A stretch of 64,000 nucleotides of DNA, from assembly GCF_010586825.1 (NCBI RefSeq), contig NZ_JAAAGB010000005.1, positions 248,001 through 312,000 on the forward strand, read 5' to 3'. The notes under the pieces were generated by a model. The model was not told where the DNA came from. It searched no databases and saw only the letters and a program-made list of their open reading frames with translations. Within the stretch, counting starts at the first letter, position 1. The number at the start of each line of letters is the position of its first letter. The position numbers and the translations under genes were made by a program. The stretch comes from Draconibacterium mangrovi. Lineage in GTDB: Bacteria; Bacteroidota; Bacteroidia; Bacteroidales; Prolixibacteraceae. Positions 25,957 to 34,911 of this stretch are shown here, piece after piece.

Positions 25957-27702
25957 ATGAAAAAGATATTATTAATATTATTTACTGCAATAGCCTTGTT
26001 TGGCTGCGAGGAATATCTTGACAAGGTTGAAGATTCGGATGGACTGCAGGAAGAAGATGTTTTTACAGACTACTTGAAGTTCAGAAACTTTGAAGACCGT
26101 ATGTACAAAGATTTGAATAATTATTTGTCAGACGGTGATTACACCTATATCGCGGCATTGTGCGACGAAGGACACTTAGGACCTGGTTGGGAAACAATGC
26201 CGGTTGCTCAAAGCGGTGACTGGATTCGCTCGTACAAAACCGGACAAGCACTACAGTTTTACGGTGTTTGGAATGCATGGCAAAGTGTACGAATTGCAAA
26301 TATAGTACTGCAAAACCTTCATATGCTTGAGGGAAATGCTACTCAGAATCAGATCAATCAACTAAAAGGTCAGGCACATTTTATGAGAGCCTGGTATTAT
26401 TACGAGTTTTTGAAACGCCAGGGAGGCATGCCTTACATTAAGAATGTTTTTAGTGGTAGCGATAACTTTGCGTTGGAGCGTTTATCGTATCACGAAACGG
26501 CTTTGGAAATTGCTGCCGATTGTGATACTGCTGTAATGTTATTACCATCAAGATGGGACGATGCCAATACTGGACGCCCAACAGTGGGAGCGGCAATGGC
26601 ATTAAAAGCGTCAACATATTTGTTTGACGCCAGCCCAAGCAACAATCCTGAAAATGATAATTCAAAATGGGAAGCCGCCGCAAGTAGTGCATGGGATGTA
26701 ATTAATATGGCACAATCAACAGGGCGCTATAACCTGTTGCCTTGCAACGGACAAGATCAGGTATCATACACAACTCCATCAGGAATTAAAACTATAGAAT
26801 ACGTAAGTGGTTTCGATAGCATTTTTATGTATCAGCCTTTTAACGACGAGATTATTTGGGAATTCTATGGTGCAAGTTGGAGTGGTAACGGAATGTGGAC
26901 TGTATTTACAGTGCCTAGCCTTAGTGGTGGTGGTGTAATACAGGGATTCAGCCCGTCGGCCAATATTGTAGATAAGTTTGAAACCGATAAAGGGTTGGCC
27001 ATTGAAGATGATCCTGATTTCGACGATCAGGACCCTTATGTAAAACGTGATCCCCGCTTTTACCATTCTATCTTGTTTAACGGAGAGCGATGGACAAGTC
27101 AAACCGATCGTTACATGGAATTGTTTAACGGTGGTGCCGAGCGTAAAAATGCTGAGCACAACTCATTCTCTGGTTATCTGGCACGTAAATTCTGGGCTAA
27201 AAACGTTGACCAGTGGTCGGGAACTTCTTCTCCTTTTACTCACGTAATTTATTTCCGTTTAGCAGAAATGTATTTACAATATGCTGAGGCAGCTAACGAA
27301 ATTGGTGGTCCAAACCATTCTATTTCAGGAGCCGATATTTCAGCAGTTGAAGCGGTAAATATTGTTCGTGCAAGGGTAGGAATGCCTCCTATTAATGCAC
27401 AATACCTAACAAGCAAGGAAGCCTTCCGCGAACGTATTAAGAACGAACGTGCTGTTGAACTTTACCTTGAAGGAAAGAGATTTTTTGATCTTTCAAGATG
27501 GGGAGATGCACATAAAGCAGAACACCGCAACCTGTATGCTGACAATTTTGAAGAAGATGGCGGAAGTCCTACAGGGTATAAAATTACTCGTTCTTCAGAA
27601 CCATTCTTCAGCTTAACTTTTGCACAAAAACATTATAAGTGGCCTATTCCGCTGGAAGATGCTTTAATGTTTGATGAGTTTAAACAAAATCCCGGATGGT
27701 AG
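25957..27702 (+). CDS. SusD-like surface lipoprotein (pair 1)
   Basis: The 581-residue protein has a lipobox (ALFGC, C17) followed by acidic residues (CEEYLD), which fits surface export. The SusD fold is shown by TPR-like helices with AHFMRAWYYYEFLKRQGGMP near residue 130, the C-terminal motif IKNERAVELYLEGKRFFDLSRWG and the terminal KWPIPLEDALMF...NPGW. It binds glycan and forms the lid of the adjacent SusC. Length is normal for the family. Confidence 0.96.
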   Translation: MKKILLILFTAIALFGCEEYLDKVEDSDGLQEEDVFTDYLKFRNFEDRMYKDLNNYLSDGDYTYIAALCDEGHLGPGWETMPVAQSGDWIRSYKTGQALQFYGVWNAWQSVRIANIVLQNLHMLEGNATQNQINQLKGQAHFMRAWYYYEFLKRQGGMPYIKNVFSGSDNFALERLSYHETALEIAADCDTAVMLLPSRWDDANTGRPTVGAAMALKASTYLFDASPSNNPENDNSKWEAAASSAWDVINMAQSTGRYNLLPCNGQDQVSYTTPSGIKTIEYVSGFDSIFMYQPFNDEIIWEFYGASWSGNGMWTVFTVPSLSGGGVIQGFSPSANIVDKFETDKGLAIEDDPDFDDQDPYVKRDPRFYHSILFNGERWTSQTDRYMELFNGGAERKNAEHNSFSGYLARKFWAKNVDQWSGTSSPFTHVIYFRLAEMYLQYAEAANEIGGPNHSISGADISAVEAVNIVRARVGMPPINAQYLTSKEAFRERIKNERAVELYLEGKRFFDLSRWGDAHKAEHRNLYADNFEEDGGSPTGYKITRSSEPFFSLTFAQKHYKWPIPLEDALMFDEFKQNPGW

Positions 27703-27772
27703 AAACAATCTGAATTGTGTACAAAATCATTACGAAAGAGATACAGGATTCAGTTAAAAAAGAGTATTTGAT

Positions 27773-30700
27773 ATGAAAGAAAAATATATAAATAGACTTT
27801 TGATCTTGGTCACCATCATCCTGATTGGTTTAAACACAAATGCACAGGAGGAAAAGGTGCCTACAAAAGAAATTACAGCAATTCTTGTTGATAGCGATAA
27901 TGTACCGGTTGCCGATGCAGTGGTGTCTTCGTTTATTGCAAGGGATAAGGCTGTTACTAACGAAGATGGTAGTTTTACAATCAATATTGCAGCTGCTACA
28001 CAAGAGCATCTGACTGTAACTGAAAGTGGCTATAAACCATTAACCACAGAAATTGAAAACGGAGAGCTTGAAAATAGTTCTTTGGTACTTACAAAAGAGA
28101 ATATTTATTCGGGAGATAAGGTGCTTAATTTTCCTTATCAGGACATGTTATCCAATCGTTCGGTATCGGCAACAACTGTTATTACCGGCGAAGAACTGAA
28201 AGCATACCCAACAGCAAACTTTCTTGAAGCTTTAAGCGGTAGAGTTCCCGGAATGATCGTTTCGACTGGCAATTCTATGCCGGGATATGAATCAGTGGGA
28301 GTTAGTATCCGCGGAGTAAGCGCTGTAACTTATATCGATGGTATTTTGCGCGATGCAACTGATTTGGCAATTGAAGAGGTAGACAAAGTGCATATTATTC
28401 GCGATTTAAGTGGCCGTGCCATGTTAGGAATAAGTGCTACCAACCCGGTAATTTATATTACCACTAAAACAGGTAAGTCTTACAAAAGAGAGATTAATGC
28501 CATGGCTAGTTTTGGTGTGAGCTCTCCTGAAAGTTTACCTCATTATCTTGATGCATACGATTATGCAACATTGCATAATGAGGCGCGCCAAAACGACGGA
28601 TTAAATCCACTTTATTCGCAGGAAGCGCTTAATGCATACCAGAATAACTCTGATCCTGTCAGATATCCAAACATTGATTACCAGGACGAGTACCTTAAAA
28701 AACAAACAATGTACCGAAAGGCGAACGTTAACTTTAGTGGTGGCGACCAGAAAGTAAGCTACTACTCGATGTTAGACTATGTTGGTACTGATGGATTGGA
28801 AGCTGTTGGTCAGGATATGAAATACAACCGCTACAAAATCAGGGGGAATGTTGATATTAAGTTGAATGATTGGATGAAAATGAACGTTCACCTGTCGGCT
28901 GTATACGGCAAAAACAAATATGCCAATGCCTATGATGGTTCTGATCCTTTTGATTTAATTGGTTATACTGCAACCTATCCGTCGAATGCACATCCAATTA
29001 TGTACGATGACAAATACATTATCAGCGATAATTATCCGGTAAACTTAACCAACGAGTTGGTTTACGGTGGTTATGCCGAAAATGTATCGCTAAATACTCA
29101 GAACGGTGCTGACCTGATTATCGATCTTGGTAGTGTTCTTGAAGGATTAACATTTAAAGGTTCTGCTGCATTTGATGTTTATAACTCAATTACAAACAAC
29201 AAAGGAGGAACAGAAGCTCTTTATCGTCTTAATTTTAATGGCGATGAAATTGCAACTGAAAGAATTGTTGAGCGTGAAGTTGTTCCGAGTTTATGGAGTG
29301 GTGATAACAGTTACATGCGAAGAACTACCGGTAATGGGCTTGTTACCTACGACAGAACATTCGATAAACATGCCTTAACTGTTAATACTTCTTACTTGCA
29401 ATTAATGGAAGAAGTAAGGAATGTAAATCCAAATTACCAGCCATTAAAAAGACAAGATCTGTCGTTCAGAGCAAATTATGCTTACGATAATAAATATGTT
29501 GCTCAAGTAGATATGAGTTACTCGGGAAGTATGTTCCTGCAAAAGAACGACCGCTTTAATCTTTATCCTACAGTTGGTGCCGGATGGGTTATTAGTAACG
29601 AAGATTTTATGGCCGACAGTAAAGCTTTAAATTATTTGAAACTATATGCATCGGCCGGATACACTGGAATTGAGTATGTTGGTTTGGCCGGATTTAACTC
29701 GTACTACTTATTCGAAACTTTGTGGCAGGACGTTAGCGATTGGCAACCTGGTATTGATGGTAATAAAGGTGGTTCGGTTAATGTTTATAACATTATGCAG
29801 GCCGGTAGCGAGAGTTTCGAACTTCCTACATTACGATTCATTAATGTGGGAGTTCAGAGTAGCTTGTTTAACAACTCCCTGGCAGTTGAGTTAAATTACT
29901 ACAACCGTAACGAAAGCGATCTTTTCTCTTTGAAACAATACGAAACACCTTCGTTATACGGTGGATATGATTTCTTACCTGCTACAAATTACGGCGAGAA
30001 TCAATATTGGGGATTGGACGGACTTGTACAGTATACCAATAAAGTTGGAGAGCTGGAATATTCCATTGGTGCTAATGCCACATACAACAGAGGAAAAGTT
30101 ATTACAATCGATGAACCTGTTGCATTGGAAGAATACCGTAAAAGAGCCGGAACACAAATCGATAACATTTTTGGTTACCAGGCTGATGGTTTGTTTCAAT
30201 CGGAAGCTGAAATTGCAGAACGTGGAATTTCTCAAAGTTGGGGAGCTCTTCAACCGGGAGATATCAGATATGTTGATTATAACAACGACAAGGTAGTTGA
30301 CGAGAAAGATGTTCACGACTTGGGAGAACATACTCCACGCATTTACTACGGACTTAATTTGAACCTGAAATACAAAGGAATAGGGGTAAGCATAATTGGA
30401 ACAGGTAGAGCCGATGGAAAGTATACAGTTTCCAATTATGAGATGATGCTTTCATCTACTGCAAACTTTACAGAACCAATGATGGATCGCTGGCCGGAAA
30501 CAAATGACTATCCACGTTTATCATTTCAATCAGATAACAGCAATCAAATGTCATCTTTCTGGTTAAGAAACGGAGCTTATTTCACCATGAAAAATGTAGA
30601 GCTAAGTTATACCCTGCCTCGTAGAATTTCTCAGAAATTCCTGATGAGTAATCTGAAAGTGTTCGCACAAGGAAAAAACCTGTTTACACTATCAGAGTAT

Positions 30701-30796
30701 AGTAAATATGGCATTAATCCGGAAAATACCCTGGCAGGATCATACACTTATCCGATGATGAGGACCATTGCCTTTGGGTTAGCATGTAAGTTTTAA
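27773..30796 (+). CDS. SusC-like TonB-dependent transporter (pair 2), divergent plug
   Basis: The 1007-residue protein has a signal peptide (1-24), a CarboxypepD_reg-like N-terminal domain (about 30-110), a plug and a barrel ending in FGLACKF. It is only distantly like pair 1. The plug segment that normally reads DASA..YG.RGANGVI is here RDLSGRAMLGISATNPVIYI, so the canonical motif is largely lost while overall architecture is kept. It probably imports a second, different oligosaccharide or glycopeptide. It lies 70 bases after susD1 and 17 before susD2, in one operon. Confidence 0.92.
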   Translation: MKEKYINRLLILVTIILIGLNTNAQEEKVPTKEITAILVDSDNVPVADAVVSSFIARDKAVTNEDGSFTINIAAATQEHLTVTESGYKPLTTEIENGELENSSLVLTKENIYSGDKVLNFPYQDMLSNRSVSATTVITGEELKAYPTANFLEALSGRVPGMIVSTGNSMPGYESVGVSIRGVSAVTYIDGILRDATDLAIEEVDKVHIIRDLSGRAMLGISATNPVIYITTKTGKSYKREINAMASFGVSSPESLPHYLDAYDYATLHNEARQNDGLNPLYSQEALNAYQNNSDPVRYPNIDYQDEYLKKQTMYRKANVNFSGGDQKVSYYSMLDYVGTDGLEAVGQDMKYNRYKIRGNVDIKLNDWMKMNVHLSAVYGKNKYANAYDGSDPFDLIGYTATYPSNAHPIMYDDKYIISDNYPVNLTNELVYGGYAENVSLNTQNGADLIIDLGSVLEGLTFKGSAAFDVYNSITNNKGGTEALYRLNFNGDEIATERIVEREVVPSLWSGDNSYMRRTTGNGLVTYDRTFDKHALTVNTSYLQLMEEVRNVNPNYQPLKRQDLSFRANYAYDNKYVAQVDMSYSGSMFLQKNDRFNLYPTVGAGWVISNEDFMADSKALNYLKLYASAGYTGIEYVGLAGFNSYYLFETLWQDVSDWQPGIDGNKGGSVNVYNIMQAGSESFELPTLRFINVGVQSSLFNNSLAVELNYYNRNESDLFSLKQYETPSLYGGYDFLPATNYGENQYWGLDGLVQYTNKVGELEYSIGANATYNRGKVITIDEPVALEEYRKRAGTQIDNIFGYQADGLFQSEAEIAERGISQSWGALQPGDIRYVDYNNDKVVDEKDVHDLGEHTPRIYYGLNLNLKYKGIGVSIIGTGRADGKYTVSNYEMMLSSTANFTEPMMDRWPETNDYPRLSFQSDNSNQMSSFWLRNGAYFTMKNVELSYTLPRRISQKFLMSNLKVFAQGKNLFTLSEYSKYGINPENTLAGSYTYPMMRTIAFGLACKF

Positions 30797-30813
30797 TTGT
30801 TAAAATTTCACGT

Positions 30814-32991
30814 ATGAAACGAACAGAATTTATTATATTATTAATTGTAGTCTTTGGCTTTACATCTTGTGATTTTCTTGATCCAAGACCAATCCAGGAT
30901 CAAACTACAGAAGACTTGTGGAGCCATGCTACCTATGGAGAGGGTATTTTAACCAAAGCATACTACGATCTGGAAGCGGGTTATCCCATAGCAAATGATT
31001 TCTATACCGATAATGCGGTGCCCAACAGAACAGGATTGAATACCCTGGCTCTTGGTTCGTGGACGGTACAGAATAATCAGATTGGTGAATGGGATGAATG
31101 TTACGAAAACATTCGTTACCTGAATTTATTCCTCGAGAATGCTGAGGGTATGCCTTATAAAATTTCTGACCCACAGAAGGATTCGCTTATTGCGATACAA
31201 CGTACCGGAGAAGCTTACTTCCTTCGTGCATGGTACCAGTGGAAATTATTACGGGACTATGGCGGTTATGCAAATGGTGAAACCGAGGCACTTGGTTTTC
31301 CTATTGTAACTCATGTCCTTGGGCAGGACGAAGAACTCGATATTCCTCGTAATACCTACGAAGAATGTGTTGAACAAATTACGAGCGATTGCGATGAGGC
31401 GATAGCGCTTTTACCTAATGATTATTTAAATGGAGATGATGAGTTAACAGGTTTGGTAAACAGGGGAAGAGCTTCAGCATTAGCAGCAAAGGCTTTAAAA
31501 GCCCGCATGTTTTTATATGCAGCTAGTCCGGCTTATTCAGGCGCTGAACAATCAAAATGGGAACGCGCTGCAAATGCGGCTGCCGAAGCCATTGAAGCAG
31601 CAGGGGGATTAACTGATTTGATTCAGTATGGTAACTTTAACAATGCCACCAGTTTCGACAATATCTGGATTTCCCCAACGGCTAATGGTATTTGGGAAAG
31701 TCCTTTTTATCCACCATCGCTTTATGGTACAGGACTTTGTAATCCATCGCAGGAGCTTGTTGATGCCTTTCCGGCAAAAGACGGTTACCCGATTGCTGAA
31801 AGTAGTGTATACAAAAGTGGGATTCCATACAAGAATCGCGACGGTAGGTTCGAAAGATTTATATTCTTTAATCAGGATCTGTATAACTCAACCTACATTA
31901 AAACTGTAGAAGGTGGTGCCGATGCTCCGGGTGGATTAAGCCAGGATGGTACACGCACCGGTTATTACATGAAAAAGTTAATGAGTAGAAACGTTCGCCT
32001 TACACCAGGTGATGTTACTTCTGATGTTCACTTCTACGTTTTCTTTAACAAAACTGAATTGTATCTGAACTTTGCTGAAGCAGCTAATGAGGCCTACGGA
32101 CCAACCGATGCAACGCTTGGTTTCTCTGCTTTGGAAGCAATGCAGAAAATCAGAGAGCGTGCCGGAATCGATTCTGATCTGTCTTCTGCAAGTTATGATG
32201 ATGCATACCTTGAGGCACAAGCGGCAGCTGGTAAAGATGCATTTAGAGAGTTGATTAAAAACGAGCGACGCATAGAACTATGTTTCGAAGGGCACCGTTT
32301 CTGGGATATTCGCAGATGGAACGAACCATTGAACCATTCAGTAAGTGGTGTTCGTATTACAGTTTCTAACGAGCAGTTAGAACAGGAACCATTTAATGTA
32401 GCTTTGGCTTCAGTTCCTTCAACTGACTATGTTTCTGGTTGGGAAGATTTAAATTCAATCAACAACGGATATGATAATCCGGCTTCTTCAACTGACCATG
32501 ACCGTGGTATTTACGGTAACTGGTACAGTGGAGGAGAATGGAGATATGTACAGTACAATTTCCCGGAATATCTTACAGCAACTGGAACCAGCACTAATCA
32601 TACCGTCGATCAATCCAATATTTATTGGTTTGCTGATGGAGGTGGTCTTTTGGCTCCTGACAGTATATACATTCAGTACTGGGATGATAATACATCAACC
32701 TGGGAAGAAGTTGAGAATGTAGATGCTTACGGGAACGCACTCGACCAGTGGAACGAAACCACTTTCGATCCTGTGTCAACAAGTAGTATTCGAATTAACT
32801 TTAAAAATAATGTCGAATCATGTGGTATAATCGAATGGCAGGTTTTGGGTGTTCAAACAAGTCCTGCAAATTTCAATTACGAATACCGAACTGTTGAGAA
32901 TCACACTTACCAGGATTATATGAGGTATATTCCTGTGCCATACACTCAAACGCTTATTATGAGTAATCTTAAACAAAACAGTGGATGGTAG
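30814..32991 (+). CDS. SusD-like lipoprotein (pair 2) with an inserted discoidin/CBM-like module
   Basis: The 725-residue protein has a lipobox (GFTSC, C19) followed by DFLD. SusD helices include GEAYFLRAWYQWKLLRDYGG, and the usual C-terminal IKNERRIELCFEGHRFWDIRRW occurs near residue 490. At about residue 528-680 a beta-rich module is inserted (begins NVALASVPSTDYVSGWEDL, ends EWQVLGV). The polypeptide then returns to the normal SusD C-terminal tail (NYEYRTVENHTYQDYMRYIPVP...NSGW, about 681-725). The same module occurs in the next gene and in the T9SS peptidase. The insertion enlarges the protein by about 150 residues relative to ordinary SusD and probably adds a second glycan-binding site at the transporter lid. 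Confidence 0.93.
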   Translation: MKRTEFIILLIVVFGFTSCDFLDPRPIQDQTTEDLWSHATYGEGILTKAYYDLEAGYPIANDFYTDNAVPNRTGLNTLALGSWTVQNNQIGEWDECYENIRYLNLFLENAEGMPYKISDPQKDSLIAIQRTGEAYFLRAWYQWKLLRDYGGYANGETEALGFPIVTHVLGQDEELDIPRNTYEECVEQITSDCDEAIALLPNDYLNGDDELTGLVNRGRASALAAKALKARMFLYAASPAYSGAEQSKWERAANAAAEAIEAAGGLTDLIQYGNFNNATSFDNIWISPTANGIWESPFYPPSLYGTGLCNPSQELVDAFPAKDGYPIAESSVYKSGIPYKNRDGRFERFIFFNQDLYNSTYIKTVEGGADAPGGLSQDGTRTGYYMKKLMSRNVRLTPGDVTSDVHFYVFFNKTELYLNFAEAANEAYGPTDATLGFSALEAMQKIRERAGIDSDLSSASYDDAYLEAQAAAGKDAFRELIKNERRIELCFEGHRFWDIRRWNEPLNHSVSGVRITVSNEQLEQEPFNVALASVPSTDYVSGWEDLNSINNGYDNPASSTDHDRGIYGNWYSGGEWRYVQYNFPEYLTATGTSTNHTVDQSNIYWFADGGGLLAPDSIYIQYWDDNTSTWEEVENVDAYGNALDQWNETTFDPVSTSSIRINFKNNVESCGIIEWQVLGVQTSPANFNYEYRTVENHTYQDYMRYIPVPYTQTLIMSNLKQNSGW

Positions 32992-33029
32992 CAGTTAGCT
33001 TTATATCTAATAACGTAAAATCAGTTACT

Positions 33030-34463
33030 ATGAGAAATATAATTTTAATATTAATGTTGGTCGGTCTCTTGTCTGGATGTTATGACGACTACAGACTTGA
33101 TTATCCATATTCAACGGTTGCTTTTTCTGATGCTACTGGAGGAGTGGATGTTCCCGGAGTATTGGGTCGTACTGTTGTAAAAGGCGAAGGATTAAGTCTT
33201 GAAATGGGAGTGTATTTGGCCGGAGTTCTTGAAAATGATCAGGAAAGATGGGTAGAATACGAAATAGATGAGAGCCTTTTAGAAGGTACCTCTTACGAAC
33301 TTTTGCCTTCTTCGTATTATCAGTTAAGCGATAATAGCAAATTCGTAATTAAACCTGGCGAATTTACAGGAAGAGTTACAATTACGCTTGATTCTGTTGC
33401 TTTTTTGAACGATTCGAGAACAACGGATTATAAATTAGCTTTACCAATCCGGTTGCTTCAGACTTCTGAAGATTCAATTCTGCAAACTCAGAGTACCAAA
33501 ATTGTTGCGATAAAATATATAAATCACTACGAGGGGTATTATGATAATACCGGAACATTTGTTACGTCCGGTGAAACTGGCGAAGAGTTGAACTCTGGTG
33601 AGGTTGAGAATGTAATTACAGGCACAACCTTTAATCTTGATACTATTGTAATTAATGGTCTTATTGATGGAGTTGGAGAAGATTACATGGCCAAATTGTT
33701 AATCAATCCTGATAACTCGTTGTACATCGAGTACCTTCCAAAAGAGGAAGAAGAGGTTGTTGAAGAGAATGTTGCTTTGGCAAGTACTCCATCAACATCT
33801 TCTGTTTCATCGTGGGAGAATTTGAATGGTATTAACGATGGACAGGATCCTGCAAATTCTGAAACAAAAAGTGAAGGCGGTGCATATGGTAACTGGCCAA
33901 ATGCCGAAACCTGGAACTGGGTTCAGTATGATTTTCCACAGTATTACAACATTACAAAGTCAGAAGTGTACTGGTGGACTGATAATGGTGGTATCTTGAT
34001 TCCTTATAACTCATACATTGAGTATATGGATCCAGAAACTGGTGAATGGACTTTGCTTCCTGATCCGGTTGTTAACGGCGAAAGTATTTCTGCCTCAGAT
34101 TACGGGAACAGGACCTTATTTTCAGGAGATAATCCTGGCTTCGGAAATGAAAAAGATCAATTCAACGAAACAACATTTACCACTGTAATTACAAACAAAA
34201 TCCGTTTACACTTTATTGCTGTGGAATCACAGGGTATTCATGAATGGAAAGTTTGGGGTACAAAAGGTAAACTGGCTGGATATGAACAGGAACCAATTGA
34301 AACACTTACTATAACGGAAGGTAGCGGCTATGATCCTGAAACCAGCACAGTTTCTCTCAACTACCGTGTAAATTATGTAGGTAAAGAGCATTACACAAAT
34401 GTTTCTTCAAAATTGGTATGGAGAAACAGAGTGCGTGATGGTGTAAACGAATGGAGAAGATAA
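33030..34463 (+). CDS. Surface lipoprotein with DUF1735-like domain and discoidin/CBM-like module
   Basis: The 477-residue protein has a lipobox (LLSGC, C17) followed by YDDYR, fitting surface export. An N-terminal domain (about 30-175) resembles DUF1735/BT_3987-type domains, common in surface glycan-binding proteins encoded after SusD. Residues about 247-412 form the shared module (NVALASTPSTSSVSSWENL ... HEWKVWGTKG). A short C-terminal domain follows. I chose the ATG at 33030 (MRNIILILM); a 15-codon upstream extension overlaps the end of susD2 and hides the lipobox. It is probably a surface glycan-binding protein (SGBP); a terminator follows. Confidence 0.88.
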   Translation: MRNIILILMLVGLLSGCYDDYRLDYPYSTVAFSDATGGVDVPGVLGRTVVKGEGLSLEMGVYLAGVLENDQERWVEYEIDESLLEGTSYELLPSSYYQLSDNSKFVIKPGEFTGRVTITLDSVAFLNDSRTTDYKLALPIRLLQTSEDSILQTQSTKIVAIKYINHYEGYYDNTGTFVTSGETGEELNSGEVENVITGTTFNLDTIVINGLIDGVGEDYMAKLLINPDNSLYIEYLPKEEEEVVEENVALASTPSTSSVSSWENLNGINDGQDPANSETKSEGGAYGNWPNAETWNWVQYDFPQYYNITKSEVYWWTDNGGILIPYNSYIEYMDPETGEWTLLPDPVVNGESISASDYGNRTLFSGDNPGFGNEKDQFNETTFTTVITNKIRLHFIAVESQGIHEWKVWGTKGKLAGYEQEPIETLTITEGSGYDPETSTVSLNYRVNYVGKEHYTNVSSKLVWRNRVRDGVNEWRR

Positions 34464-34478
34464 TTTAGAACAATAAGA

Positions 34479-34518
34479 CGGAGAGTAAGTTTCTTGCTTA
34501 CTCTCTGTTATTTTTTTT
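34479..34518 (+). terminator. Terminator at the end of the SusCD/SGBP operon
   Basis: GAGAGTAAG (34481-34489) pairs perfectly with CTTACTCTC (34497-34505) over a 7-base loop, followed by a long T tract. It separates the uptake operon from the downstream enzyme genes. Confidence 0.85.
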
Positions 34519-34911
34519 AGATCAAAAGAAAAACGATTATTGCATAATCAAAAGTGTGGGGAGATATTAAGAGAGCCTTGAATTATTGTAATAGAGAAAT
34601 ATTCGTCAGGGAACTTTTTGAAAAATCGCACAAGCATTAGTATAAGCCACGATTCAATAAATGACGTTTTGAACAGGCGATAAAGTGAATCAGTTAGTAA
34701 GTTAATTAATAATTACGCTGCTGGTACAAGCTAAAGATAATAAGGCTATTGTAGCCCATTGATTGTAAAAATGTAAATATATTAGAGTAGAAAAAGCGAA
34801 TGGTTTGTAACCGATAGAAATAAAGCTTTTTCAAAAACCGAAGGAATCAAACAAAAAATGCAATTAATAATTTCCTGAGGTTGATTATAAAATTAATTAA
34901 AAAGACATTAA
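34519..34911 (+). other. Intergenic region upstream of the DUF5695-like gene
   Basis: AT-rich sequence between the operon terminator and the next ATG. It must hold a promoter for the enzyme block if the terminator is efficient, but I see no exact TAnnTTTG element close to the start and no strong hairpin. Confidence 0.3.

Noticed and set aside
22774-32991. Recent tandem duplication of one SusCD pair
   Set aside because: The two SusC and two SusD proteins differ strongly in sequence and length, so they are separate types rather than a fresh duplication.
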